Positions 21,048 to 33,100 of a stretch of 64,000 bases of DNA are shown here, one piece after another; position 1 is the stretch's first letter, and every line of letters begins with the position of its first letter. A model generated the notes under the pieces. That model searched no databases. It was not told the origin of the DNA and saw nothing but the letters and a program-made list of their open reading frames with translations. Source of the DNA: Chamaecrista fasciculata (Eukaryota > Streptophyta > Magnoliopsida > Fabales > Fabaceae); the NCBI GenBank assembly GCA_003254925.1, contig QANZ01021509.1:1-64000 (forward strand). The letters are read 5' to 3'. Made by a program: the position numbers and the translations under genes.

Positions 21048-23959
21048 GAGTTATTTTTATCTCTAGACGAATCTGTAAAATCAACTGTAAAATTTGAAAA
21101 TAACACAAGAATTTCTATTTTGGGAAAAGGCAGATAGCAATTAAACTGAAGGATGAAACTCATAATTCCATTTCTGATGTTTTCTACGCTCATGGCCTTC
21201 ATCTTAATTTGTTCAGTCTGGGTCAGCTGTCAGACAAAGGATATGATATACGTGTTCATCATGGATTCTGCACCATGTATGACAGGATTGAGAGATTTAT
21301 TACCAAGGTAAAAATGAATCCTAATCGTTTTTTCCTCTGAGAACACAACATGAGAAATTTGTCTGTTTGAATTCTGTGATTCCTTATGAGAATTGGTTAT
21401 GGCACTTGTGGTTTGGTCATTTTCATTTTACTGGATTGTATTATCTGTCAAAGAAAGAGCTTGTTTCTAGTTTTCCAGTTGTGAATATTCCTGATTGTGT
21501 TTGTGAAACATGTGTTATTGGCAAGAAGCATAGAGAGCCATTTCAGGTTGGAAAGTCATGGAAAGCAAGGAGGCTCTTGGAGATAGTCCACTCAGATTTG
21601 TGTACAGTGGAGGTTCCATTTCAGAGTGGTAACAAGTATTTTATTACTTTCATTGACGGTTTTAGCAGAAAAACCTGGGTTTATATGTTGAAACAAAAGT
21701 CTGATGCATGTGATGTTTTTATGACATTCAAATTATATGCTGAAAATGAAAGTGGTTACAGAATCAAGATCTTGAGAATAGACAGGGAACATGAGTGTCT
21801 CGGCTGTGCAAATATTTTTGAACAGTATGGAATTCAGCATCAGTTGACTACCAGGTACACTCCTCAACAGAACAGAGTTGCAGAAAGGAAGAACAGAACC
21901 ATCATGGATATGGTAAGGTTCATGTTGAAATTCAAGAAGCTGCATAAAGAATTTTGGGCAGAGGTAGTTGCTTGTGCTATCTATATTGAACAGATGTCCA
22001 TCAAGGAGTGTTCGTGACAAAACACGTGAAGAAGCTTGGAGTGGTAGGAGACCATCAATCCGTCATCTGAAAGTCTTTGGCTATATTGCTTATGCCCATG
22101 TACCAGATCAATTAAGGAAGAAGCTGAATGATAAAGGTGAAAAATTTATTTTTGTTGGTTATAGTTTGAGATCAAAGGCATACAGGTTGTATAACCCAGA
22201 AACAAAGAATGTGATTATTAGGCGAGACGTGACGTTTCATGAAGAAGCAATGTGGGATTGGTCGTCTGAAGAAAATTGGAAGCAAATAGAAGTTCTTAAG
22301 TTTTTTGATGAATCAACAACAAAACCTGTGCAGAGTCTTCAAGTCGTCCATAGAGGCAACGACTGCCAGCCAGACTAGATGATTATGTCATCAACATTGA
22401 CAATGATCGCTCAGAAGATGAGATTATAAATTATGCTTTGTTTGCAGATTGTGAACCAGTGACATTTGAGGTGGCATCAACTGATGATCGTTGAAGAAAT
22501 GCAATGGATGATGAAATCAGATCCATAGAAAAGAATGATATCTGGGTACTAACAGATTTGCCTGTAGATAAAATAACTCATCGGTGTTAAATGGGTTTAC
22601 AAGACGAAGTTCAAGCCATCTGGAGAAGTTGATCGCTACAAAGCCAGACTCATTGCCAAAGGCTACAAGCAGAAACCAGGGATTGACTACTTTGAAGTAT
22701 TTGCCTCACTTGCTTCTCAAAATAAATGGAGACTTCATCAGATGGATTTTAAATTAGCTTTCCTGAATGGCACTTTGGAAGAAGAAGTGTATGTGGAGCA
22801 GCCTGTAGGTTACGTGGTTGAAGGCAAGGAATATAAAGTTTACAGATTGAAGAAGGCATTGTATGGATTGAAGCAAGCCCCCAGAGCTTGGTAAAAAGCG
22901 TATTGACTCATATTTCATTCAGCATGATTTTCAAAGATGTCCATATGAGCATACCTTATACATTAAATATGCTGATACCGGTGCTATTCTAATTGTCTGT
23001 CTTTATGTTGATGATTTGATTTTCACTAGTAACAATCCAAGGATGATTGCAGAATACAGGGAGGCCATGATGAATTGTTTTGAAATGACAGATTTGGGTC
23101 TAATGTCTTATTTTCTTGGCATTGAGGTTATCCAGAAGGAAGATGGCATATTCATATCACAAAAGAAGTATGCAAGTGATATGTTGAAGAAGTTCAAGAT
23201 GGAGAATGCAAAGCCTATTCTGACTCCAACAGAAGAGAATATGAAGATGATAAGAGAAGGCCAAGGTGATGTCATAGATCCAACTTACTACAAGAGTTTG
23301 ATTGGAAGTCTGCGATATTCGACAACAACAAGAGCATATATTGTCTTTGGAGTTGGGTTGCTGAGTAGATTTATGGAGGAGCCACGAACCTGTCATTTCC
23401 AAGCAGCAAAGAGAATTCTGAGATATATTAAAGGTACCTTAGATGAAGGAATATTTTATTCTAGATATGGCGATTCTGAACTTTTTGGATACACAGGCAG
23501 TGATTGAGTAGGTGATATTGAAACAAGAAAAAGCAAATCAGGGTACATGTTCCATATGGGATCAAGTGCAATATGTTGGTCCACAAAGAAGCAGCCAGTG
23601 GTGGCGCTCTCTACAGCAGATGCAGAATACATAGCATCAGCCAGTTGTGCTACACAGGCAGTATGGCTCAAAAGAATTCTTGAAGAATTACATCAGAAGC
23701 AGAGTACTCCTACAACAATTTTCTATGACAACAAGTCTACTATTGCACTCTGTAAAAATCCTATTTTTCATGGAAGATCGAAGCACAATGACATTCGTTT
23801 TCACAAGATATGAGAATTGGTTTCTGACAACGAAATACAGATTAATTATTTTCCTACAGAGGAACAGATTGCAAATATTTTCACAAAGCCATTGAAGGTG
23901 GAGTTGTATTACAAGTCGAAGAAGATGTTGGGAATGATAAAGCTTACAAGCTTTGTTTA
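21048..23959 (+). pseudogene. Family-A copia pol (protease remnant, integrase, RT, RNase H), broken
   Basis: Integrase: H..H..C..C zinc region (LWHLWFGHFHF...CETCVIGKKH), then HSDLC, IDGFSRKTW and TPQQNRVAERKNR, where the usual TPQQNG Gly is Arg. Reverse transcriptase follows with [22 protein letters not shown] and LYVDDLIF. Breaks: a shift after WAEVVACAIYIEQ, a stop at 22376, a shift at DKITHR (extra bases near 22575), loss of about 39 bp of RT before QNKWRLHQ, a one-base shift after APRAW, and stops at TGSD*VGD and FHKI*EL in RNase H. The longest open pieces are 21367-22017, 21968-22378 and 23016-23507. It encodes no full enzyme. Confidence 0.85.
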
Positions 23960-23969
23960 AGGGAGACAA

Positions 23970-24335
23970 TGATGACAATTAAGCCAAGGTGTCACAAGTT
24001 GGATATCTAGAAGCTGAGAAAATTATAGTTGTACAATGAACAAGTTGCAGTTTACAGCTATCATGAACATTCAGAAGAAAAATCAGATTTGAACAACCAC
24101 ACAAGTTGAAGTTGCAGGCCATATCCATTTAAGCTGAAATTGTAGATTTTGTGTCTCCAGAAAAATTCAAAAATTAGGCACCTACAATTAGAATTTGTTG
24201 TCAGTATAATATATTTTATTTGTCTAAAATTGCCAATAAATATGTAATCCCCAGTTCAGTTGTTTGCATTGAGTTTGTATGAGTTTTTAATACTAGTTGG
24301 GTATTTTCCCCTGATATCTAGTCTCTCTCCCATCT
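23970..24335 (+). mobile_element. Truncated 3' LTR of family A
   Basis: Begins TGATGACAATTAAGCC just after the polypurine tract and parallels the complete LTR at 34185-34699. It stops after 'tctctctcccatctctct', before the expected ...CTACA end, where inverted leader DNA begins. Confidence 0.7.
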
Positions 24336-24946
24336 CTCTTCAACTCTCAATAATTCAAACACATTTCTCTCTTCTTCTTTCTTCCTCAACTTCAATCTCT
24401 CCTTCAATAATTCTTCACAAGTTTACACCAACAACTCCCCTGTTCTATAATTTTTGTTCACAAAAACACACACGACTCCCTCTTCTTCTTTTACTCAACT
24501 TACAACAACAACACGACTAAGAATGGCTCTGAACACAACAATTTTGGTCTCAAAATTCCAAGATCAAGCTCTCTATGGACTTCACTAAAAATGGCTTCTC
24601 ACAATTGAAGCTCAAAAAAAAATGATAAGTATTTCTCTCTACTCCAAAAAAAAAAAATTGGGAGGGTTTTCTAGCTAGGTTTTGAACAAAAATATTTTTG
24701 GGAGAACAAGTTGATTTAGTAATCATCCTTGATCATGGGAGAACAAGTCATACTGAAGATGCTAGGAAGAGACAAATTTTCCTCCTTCGGAGGAGAATTC
24801 AACCAGACTTGTTCAACTTCTAGATATCCAACTCAAACTAAAGATTCTAGGAATATTATGAACGAAGAGATAGGAGAGAGACGAGAGATAGGAGAAAACA
24901 AGTCGTCATCTCTCTCCCATCTCTCCTCCATGTACAAACTCCTCCA
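24336..24946. mobile_element. Inverted leader plus scrambled LTR pieces
   Basis: About 24336-24705 is the leader in inverse orientation, ending 'aatatttttgggag' without the primer-site complement. About 24706-24946 is a patchwork of short LTR phrases (for example 'agatatccaactc', 'gagataggagagagacgag') in mixed order. No coding content. Confidence 0.6.
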
Positions 24947-25418
24947 TAGAAAATTTTATTTTGGGTATATGGAAGAAGAGATAGGAGAGAGATGACAACA
25001 TAGGGGAAAATACTCAAATAGTATTAAAGCTCATACAAACTCATACTGATGAAATCAATCTAATTCTTGCTTACAACTGATATGGGAATTACATATTTAT
25101 AGGCAAATTCTAGGACATAATTTCAACATAAAAGATCTGACAAAATATTAAGCTGATCTGCATAAGCCCGACTTTGTTGAAATTTCAAGAAATACAAAGT
25201 CTTAAATTTCAGCTGCAGTGTATCTGGTCTTCTACTCCTTCTCTGTCTCTGAAATATAGCTAGCACAACTTGTCGAGTTCTACAACTTGAAGATTGTTCA
25301 GTTCTGATTTTTCTTCCTCATGTACAGTTGTAATATGCAACATGATAATTTACAGCTACACAAATTATTTCAGCTTCTAGATTACCAACTTGTTGACAGC
25401 TTGGTTTAATTTCCATCA
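24947..25418 (-). mobile_element. 3' LTR of minus-strand family-A copy
   Basis: On the minus strand it starts TGATGGAAATTAAACC after 'ggtttaaggggcaa' and runs to '...aataaaattttcta' near 24947, paralleling 34185-34699. The final CTACA is altered. Confidence 0.68.
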
Positions 25419-25439
25419 TTGCCCCTTAAACCAAGCTCG

Positions 25440-28257
25440 TGAGTTTTATCATTCCAAGCATCTTCTTCCGTTGAAGTAGAACTCAATCTTCAATGGCTTT
25501 ATGAAAATATCAGCAATATGCTTTTCTGGTTTCTTCTTGTACCATTTAGCTTCAAGTCTAGCTTTGTAGTGATCAACTTCTCCAGATGGCTTGAACTTCG
25601 TCTTGTAAACCCATTTAACACCGATGGGTTTTTTATCTGCAGGCAAATCTGTTAGTACCCAGGTATCATTCTTTTCTATGGTTCTGATTTCATCATCCGT
25701 TGCCTTCCTTCAATGATCATCATTTGATGCCTCCGCAAATGTCACTGGTTCACAATCTGCAAACAAAGCATAATTTATAATCTCCTCATCTGAGGGATCA
25801 TTGCCATTGTAGATGACGTAATCATCAAGTCTGGCGGGCAGTCGTCGTTGCTTCTGTGGACGACTTGAAGACTCTGCTTGATCTCTAAAAGGTTCTGTTG
25901 TTGATTCTTCAAAAAACTCAGGAACTACTATCTGATTCCCATTTTCTTCAGACGACCAATCCCACGATCCTTCTTCGTCAAACGTCACGTCTCGACTAAT
26001 AATAACCTTCTTTGTTTCTCGGTTATACAACCTGTATGCCTTTGACCTCAAACTATAACCAACAGAAATACATTTTTCAGCTTTATCATCCAGCTTCTTC
26101 CTCAGCTGATCTGGTACATGGGCATAAGCAATACAGCCAAAGACTTTCAGATGACGGATGGATGGTCTCCTGCCACTCCAAGCTTCTTCAGGTGTTTTGT
26201 CACGAACACTCCTAGATGGACACCTGTTTAAAATATAGACAACACAAGCAACTACCTCTGCCCAAAATTCTTTAGGCAGCTTCTTGAATTTCAACATGCA
26301 CCTTACCATATCCATGATGGTTATGTTCTTCCTCTCTGCAACTCCGTTCTGTTGAGGTGTGTACCTGGTAGTCAACTGATGCTAAATTCCATATTGTTCA
26401 AAAATGTTTGCACAACCGAATACTCTTGTCCCTTGTCTGTTCTCAAAATCTTGATTCGGCAACCACTTTCATTTTCAGCATATACTTTGAATGTCATAAA
26501 AGCATCACATGCATCAGACTTCTGTTTCAACATATAAACCTAGATTTTTCTGCTAAAATCATCAATGAAAGTAATAAAATACTTGTTACCACTCTGAGAT
26601 GAAACCTCTACTGTACACAAATCTGAGTGGACTATCTCCAAGGGCCTCGTTGCTCTCCATAATTTTCCAACCTGGAATGTCTCTCTATGCTTCTCTCCAA
26701 TAACACATGTTTCACATACACAATCTGGAATATCCACAACTGGAAAACCAGAAACAAGCTCTTTCTTTGACAGATAATTCAATCCAGTAAAATGAAAATG
26801 ACCAAACCGCAAGTGCCATAACCAATTCTCATCAGGAATCACAGAATTCAAATAGACAAATTTGTAATGTTGTATTCCCGGAGGAAATAAACGATTGGGA
26901 GTCATTTTTACCTTGGCAACAAATGTTCCATTCTTGTCATACATGGTGCAGAATCCATGATGAACTCGTATATCATATCCTTTGTCTGACAGCTGACCCA
27001 AACTCAACAAGTTATGATGAAGGCCAGGAGCATAGAAAATATCAAAAATCAAATTATGAGATCCATCCTTCAGTTTAATTGCTATCTGACCTTTTCCCAA
27101 AATAAGAATTCTAGTGTTATTTCCAAATATTACTGTTGATTTTACAAAGCCCTCTAGAGATGAAAATAACTCCTTTCTGCCACACATATGATTACTGCAA
27201 CCAGTATCTAAAAGCCATGTATTTTCATCAATAGTAAAATTATCACTTGCCAGGAATAAAGATTGATTGTCACCATCAGATTTATTCTACTTTTTTGTAA
27301 CATTGGCCTGTGAGTTGGAATTCTGATCATTTTTTAATCTGCAATCTGAAATTCTGTGTCCAAACTTTCCACATTGAAAACAGTTCAGGCTATTTCTGTC
27401 CTAATAATAATTAGCTCTATCTCTGCCTCGGTTATGAGATATGAAACCTTGACCACCTCCTCCTTGGTTCATCTGTTTGAAATTATTTAATCTTGTGCCA
27501 GAAATAAAATTGTTACCTCGTCCTCTTCCTCTATAGTTTCCTCTGCCCCTTCTTCTAAAATTTCCTCTGCCTCCATAGTTCTGATATGGACTGGGTTGAT
27601 TTTTTGCTTTCTTACTGGTCTATGCATCCTTCAAATTAATCTGGCTCTTCAAAGCTTCCTCAACTAGCTTCTCTGTTTTCTCCAAAATTCGGGTGATTTG
27701 ACTCTCTAGACTCCCCTACAATACTGCAACTGACATTTCTTCTATATCATGTGACTCTAAAATTGTAGTCACCACATGGTCATATTTAATTGACATAGTG
27801 CGAAGAATTTTCTCAACCACTTTTCCATCAGGGATATCTTCACCATATATTCTCATTTTATTTACAAGATCAGTGACACGAGAATAATACTGTTCTACAG
27901 ATTCTGAATTAGACATCTCAAACCTTTCAAACTCCCTTCTTAGAGACTGCAACTTGGATTTCTGAGCTTTATCAACTCCTTTGTAGGCTACCTTCAAAAT
28001 ATTCCAGGCTTCTTTGGTAGTTTTGGCATTAGCAATTTTGCCAAATACAGAATAATCAACTCCTTGATGAATTTGTGCAAGTGCAAACTAATCTTTTCTC
28101 TGAGCAGCTTCATCTGTTGTGGCCGGAACACCTGCCTCAATATAGCTCCATAAATTATGAGCTCTCAAATGAGTAGCCATCAGGATCTGTCAATAATTAT
28201 AATCTAGCTTCCTATCTGATTTGGGACCTGACCACACAATATTATAATTACTAGACA
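25440..28257 (-). pseudogene. Family-A copia gag-pol on minus strand, internally deleted
   Basis: Gag starts at 28257 (MSSNYNIV), with stops in the first 90 codons and an open part at 27997-27716 carrying SYKGVDK-like sequence (AYKGVDKAQKSKLQSLRR). A zinc-knuckle region with FHC-type spacing (about 27380) and protease follow, then integrase in two open pieces: 27187-26540 (MCGRKELFSS...IDDFSRK) and 26375-25710 (TTRYTPQQNGVAERKN...CPSRSVRDKTPEEAW). RT begins ([17 protein letters not shown]) but at about 25520 jumps from YKKKPE into the RNase H tail (HIADIFIKPLK). The frame therefore lacks YVDD and most of RNase H, and this copy cannot reverse-transcribe. Confidence 0.82.
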
Positions 28258-28654
28258 TGTCTAAAAATATTTTTCTCTCTTGTTTTTACAAATCACTACA
28301 TAAATCACTCTTATTTTCCCCTTCAACTTAAAATAATATTAAAAACTATCACTTATTATAAACTCACCGACACTATTTTTTTAACTAAACTATTTTTATC
28401 TTTTTCTTATTTTATCATATCTCTCTCTTTTACTTTTTTGGTCACATAATCTTCTCCCATTTGTCTCCCACTCAATTTCCTTTCTTCATACGGCTCAACC
28501 TCTCTCTTCTTCAAATCTTGTTTTTTTCTTCAATCACACAATTATCACTCTCTTTCTTCCTTTCTTTTTTCGCCTCTCTCTATCTCTCTTCAACTCTCAA
28601 CTCTATCTTCTTTCTTCTTCAACTTCTTCACTTCAACGTCTCTCTCCTCCGTCT

Positions 28655-28675
28655 CTTCTTCTTCTTCTTCTTCTT

Positions 28676-28706
<31 letters not shown>

Positions 28707-28785
28707 TTCTTCTTCTTCTTCTTCTTCTTCTTCTTCTTCTTCTTCTTCTTCTTCTTCTTCTTCTTCTTCTTCTTCTTCTTCTTCC
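28655..28785. repeat. (TTC)n microsatellite
   Basis: An almost uninterrupted TTC/CTT run of about 43 units with one 'tta' interruption near 28707, inside the family-A leader. Shorter GAAGAA tracts occupy the same place in other copies. The Phe-only open frame across it is an artefact. Confidence 0.95.
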
Positions 28786-29060
28786 TTAATTAACTCACAA
28801 CTTCAAAACTCTCGGCTCCCTCTTTTTCTTCTCAGCTCACAACAACAACACATCTAAGAATGGCTCTGGACACAACAATTTTGGTCTCAAATTTTCAAGA
28901 TCAAACTCTCTTGGCTTCACTAACTATGGCTTCTCACAATCTGGAGCTCACAAAGAATTGGTAAGTGTTTCTCTCTAGTCTAAAAAGAATTTGGGAGTGT
29001 TTTCTGGCTAGGTTTTGAACAAAATATTTTTGGGAGGCCTTTCAGGGCTCTAATATCAAA

Positions 29061-29530
29061 TGTTAGGTCCCCAAGACTCTGATACCACTTGTTGGGCCCC
29101 AAAAGCTCTGATACCCACTTGTTAGAAATAATGGTTCCAATGAAACAACACCAAATGACACAAAATAAAATAGTAGACATGAGAAATTTAATGTGGTTCA
29201 GCTCAAACCTACATCCACGGTCGAAGACGACCAACAATATCTCACTGATAAGAAATGGAGAATACCAAAGTGACTTCACACTCAATAACTCAAATCCCAA
29301 ATACACCCAAAGATACCTCACACAATATCTTACACAAAAGTGTATCAAATATACAAAATAGCCTCACACAAAAGACTACTCACAAGCACAACTCACTCCC
29401 CATGAATTGCCAAATTGATGTACTCAAAGCATCCCACATTGATACACCATCAATCCCAAATAGGTGCCCCAAATCCACCCAAAAGGATCCATGTCTACAC
29501 ACACCCCAAGACACACATGCTCCATAGAAA
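29061..29530 (-). mobile_element. Fragment of a second copia-type LTR with its primer site
   Basis: Minus-strand reading shows '...taacaagtgggtatcagagc' (about 29110-29130) and 'aagtggtatcagagt' near 29085: two copies of LTR-end plus initiator-Met primer site. The remaining sequence to about 29524 (starting gttagaaataatggttcc on +) looks like LTR from a different element family. No coding domain. The double primer-site sequence suggests a small rearrangement. Confidence 0.5.
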
Positions 29531-30145
29531 AATTTTATTAAAATTTTTTATGGAAATTTAATTTTTGCTCCATCAACAGAAGGAATTAGAAAATTCTACA
29601 TTAAAAATTGACCTCTACATTCTTAATTTTGATTTTGTATGAGTAAGTTTAATACAAGTTGAGTATTTCCCCTGATATCTCGTCTCTCTTCTACCTCTCC
29701 TCCATATACCCAAAATAAAATTTTCTACATTAAGTGAAGCCTAAAAATATCAGCTTCTAGATTTGCCTAAAAATCAAATTTTCTTATTTGACAAAATCAA
29801 GCTAAGATGGGTCGTGAGTGAGGAAGTGAATGATTGAAATAAATCATTATTGTGTGTGTGATTAGAAGCAAAGAAAGAGTAATTGAGTGAGAGAGAAAAG
29901 AAAGTCGAGAATTGAGTAAGGAAAAAAGCCAAAGTGAGTTTGAAAATTTGACAAAGTGACAAAAGTGATTAGGTAAAAAAAAAAAAAAGGAGATAAGTGA
30001 AAGGCATAGTGAGGTGAAAGGAATAGCATATTCGGTGGAGTAATTGTAGATATAGAAAATTTAATAGTATTTTAGGTTGAGGGGGAAAATAAGAGTGATT
30101 TGTGTAGTGATTTGTAAAAAGAAAGAGAGAAAAATATTTTGAAAG

Positions 30146-33100
30146 ATGTCCAGTAATTATAACATTGTGTGATCAGGTCCCAAATTAGATGGGAAGCCTG
30201 ATTATAATTATTGGCATATCCTGATGGCTACTCATTTGAGAGCTCATAATTTATGGAGCTGCATTGAGGCAGGTGTTCCAGCCACAGCAGATGAAGCTAC
30301 TAAGAGAAAAGATCAGTTTGCACTTGCACAAATTCATAAAGGAGTTGATTAATCTGTATTTGGCAAAATTGCTAATGCCAAAACTGCCAAAGAAGCTTGG
30401 GATATTTTGAAGTTGTCCTACAAAGGTGTTGATAAAGCTCAGAAGTCCAAATTGCAGTCTCTTAGAAGGGAGTTTGAAAGGTTTGAGATGTCTAATTCAG
30501 AATCTCCATAACAGTATTTTTCTCGTGTCACTGATCTTGTAAATAAGATGAGAATATATATAGTGTAGATATCCCCGATGGCAAAGTTGTTGAGAAAATT
30601 CTTAGCACTATGCCAATTAAATATGACCATGTGGTGACTACAATTTTAAAGTCACATGATATAAAAGAAATGTCAATTGCAGAATTGTAGGGGAGTCTAG
30701 AGAGTCACATCAATAGAATTTTGGAGAAAAAAGAGAAGGCAATTGAGGAAGCTTTGAAGAGCCAGATCAACTTAAAGGATGCAGAGACCATTCAGAAAGC
30801 AGAAAATCAAGTCAGTCCATATCAGAACTATGGAGGCAGAGAAAATTTTTGAGGAAAAGGCAGAGGAAATTACATAGGAAGAGGACGAGGTAACAATTTC
30901 AATTCTAGCATAGGATTCAATAATTTCAGACAGATGAACCAAGGCATAGGTGGTCAAGATTTCATATCTCAGAACCAAGGAAGAGACAGAGGTAATAATT
31001 ATCAGGACAGAAATAGCCTGAACTGTTTCCACTGTGGAAAGTTTGGTCACAGAATTGCAGATTGCAGATTAAAAAATAGTCAGAGTCCCAACTCGAAGGC
31101 CAATGCTACAGAAAATCAAAACAAATCTGATGGTGATAATCAATCTTTATTCTTGGCAAGTGAAAATTTTACTGTTGATGAAAATACATTGCTTTTAGGT
31201 ACTGGTTGCAGTAATCATATGTGTGGGAGAAAGGAGTTATTTTCATCTCTAGAAGAATCTGTAAAATCAACGGTAAAATTTGAAAATAACACAAGAATTC
31301 CTATTTTGGGAAAAGGTCAGATAGCAATTAAACTGAAGGAGGGATCTCATAATTCCATTTCTGATGTTTTCTATGCTCCTGGCCTTCATCATAATTTGTT
31401 GAGTCTGGGTCAATTGTCAGACAAAGGATATGATATACGGGTTTATCATGGATTCTGCACCATGTATGACTGGTATGAGAGATTTATTGCCAAGGTAAAA
31501 GTGACTCCTAATTGCTTATTTCCTCTGAGAATACAACATGAGGAATTTGTCTATTTGAATTCTTTGATTCCTGATGAGAATTGGTTATGGCACTTGCAGT
31601 TTGGTCATTTTCATTTTACTCGATTAAATTATATGTCAAAGAAGGAGCTTGTTTCTGGTTTGCCAGTTGTGGATATTTCAGATTGTGTATATGAAACATG
31701 TGTTATTGGCAAGAAGCATAGAGAGCCATTTCAGGTTGGAAAGTCATGGAAAGCAAGGAGGCCCTTGGAGATAGTCCACTCAAATTTGTGTACAATGGAG
31801 GTTCCATCTCAGAGTGGTAACAAGTATTTTCTTACCTTTATGATGATTTTAACAGAAAAACCTGGGTTTATATGTTGAAACAAAAGTCTGATGCATGTGA
31901 TGCTTTTATGTCATTTAAAGTATATACTGAAAATGAAAGTGGTTACAGAATCAAGATTTTGAAAACATACAGGGGCAAGAGTATCTTGGCTGTGCAAACA
32001 TTTTTGAACAGTATGAAATTCAGCATCAGTTGACTACCAGATACACACCTCAATAGAATGGAGTTGCAGAGAGGAAGAACAAAATAATCATGGATATGGT
32101 AAGGTGCATGTTGAAATTCAAGAAGCTGCCTAAAGAATTTTCGGCAGAGGCAGTTGCTTGTGTTGTCTATATTTTGAACAGGTGTCCATCAAGAAGTGTT
32201 CATGACAAAACACCCGAAGAAGCATGGAGTGGTAGGAGGCCATCCATCCGTCATCTGAAAGTATTTGGTTGTATTGCTTATGCCCATGTACCAGATCAAT
32301 TGAGGAAGAAGCTGGATGATAAAAGTGAAAAATGTAGTTTTTGTTGGTTATAGTTTGAGATCAAAGGCATACAGGTTGTATAACCCAGAAACAAAGAAGG
32401 TGATTATTAGCTGAGATGTGACGTTGATGTAGAAGAAATGTGGGGTTGGTCGTCTGAAGAAAAAAGGAAGTAGATAGTAGCTCCTGAATTTTTTTGAAGA
32501 ATCAACAAGAGTCTTCTAGTCATCCACAGAGGCAACGACGACTGCCAGCCAGACTAGATGATTACGTCGTCACTAATGACAATGATCTCTCAGATGAGGA
32601 GATTATAAATTATGCTTTGTTTTCAGATTGTGAAGCAGTAACGTTTGAGGAGGCATCAAATGATGATCGTTGGAGGAATGCAATGGTTGATGAAATCAGA
32701 TCTATTGAGAAGAATGATACATGGATACTAACAGATTTTCCTGCAGATAAAAAACCCATCGGTGTTAAATGGGTTTTCAAGACGAAGTTCAAGCCATCTG
32801 GAGAGGTTAAACGCTACAAATCTAGACTCGTAGCTGAAGGGTACAAGCAGAAACCAGGGATTGACTATTTTGAGGTATTTGCTCATGTTGCTAGGATGGA
32901 TACAACTCGCATGTTAATTTCACTTGCTACTCAAAATCAATGGAGACTTCATCAGATGGATGTTAAATAAGCTTTCCTGAATGGTACTTTGGAAGAAGAA
33001 GTGTATGTGGAGCAGCCTACAGGTTATGTGGTTGAAGGCAAGGAAGATAAAGTTTACAGACTAAAGAAGGCATTGTATGGATTAAAGCAAGCTCCAAGAG

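Larger units (their letters stand above)
20740..24335 (+). mobile_element. Family-A copia copy lacking gag (leader joined to protease), 3' LTR truncated
   Basis: Direct leader sequence (about 20740-21047) is joined to mid-protease sequence at 'gaaggag|ttattttt', where the intact order reads 'aaaggagttattttcatc'. The shared aaggag suggests a microhomology deletion of all gag. Pol follows (21048-23959), then a purine tract 'aagggagacaa' and a 3' LTR from TGATGACAATTAA (23970) truncated at about 24335, where inverted leader sequence begins. Confidence 0.75.
24947..29060 (-). mobile_element. Family-A copia copy on the minus strand, internally deleted
   Basis: Read on the minus strand: complement of primer site at 29043-29060, leader (29042 to 28258) containing a long GAA/TTC microsatellite, gag-pol (28257 to about 25440), polypurine tract, and 3' LTR (25418 to about 24947). 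No 5' LTR is present; beyond the primer site lies unrelated LTR-like sequence. About 1.2 kb of RT and RNase H is missing. Confidence 0.78.

Noticed and set aside
28461-28793. 110-codon Phe-rich open frame
   Set aside because: Translation of the (TTC)n microsatellite in the copia leader; no protein features.
13090-29060. CRISPR-like or other regularly spaced repeat array
   Set aside because: Repeats are kilobase-scale retroelement fragments in mixed orientation; nothing has short repeats with unique spacers.
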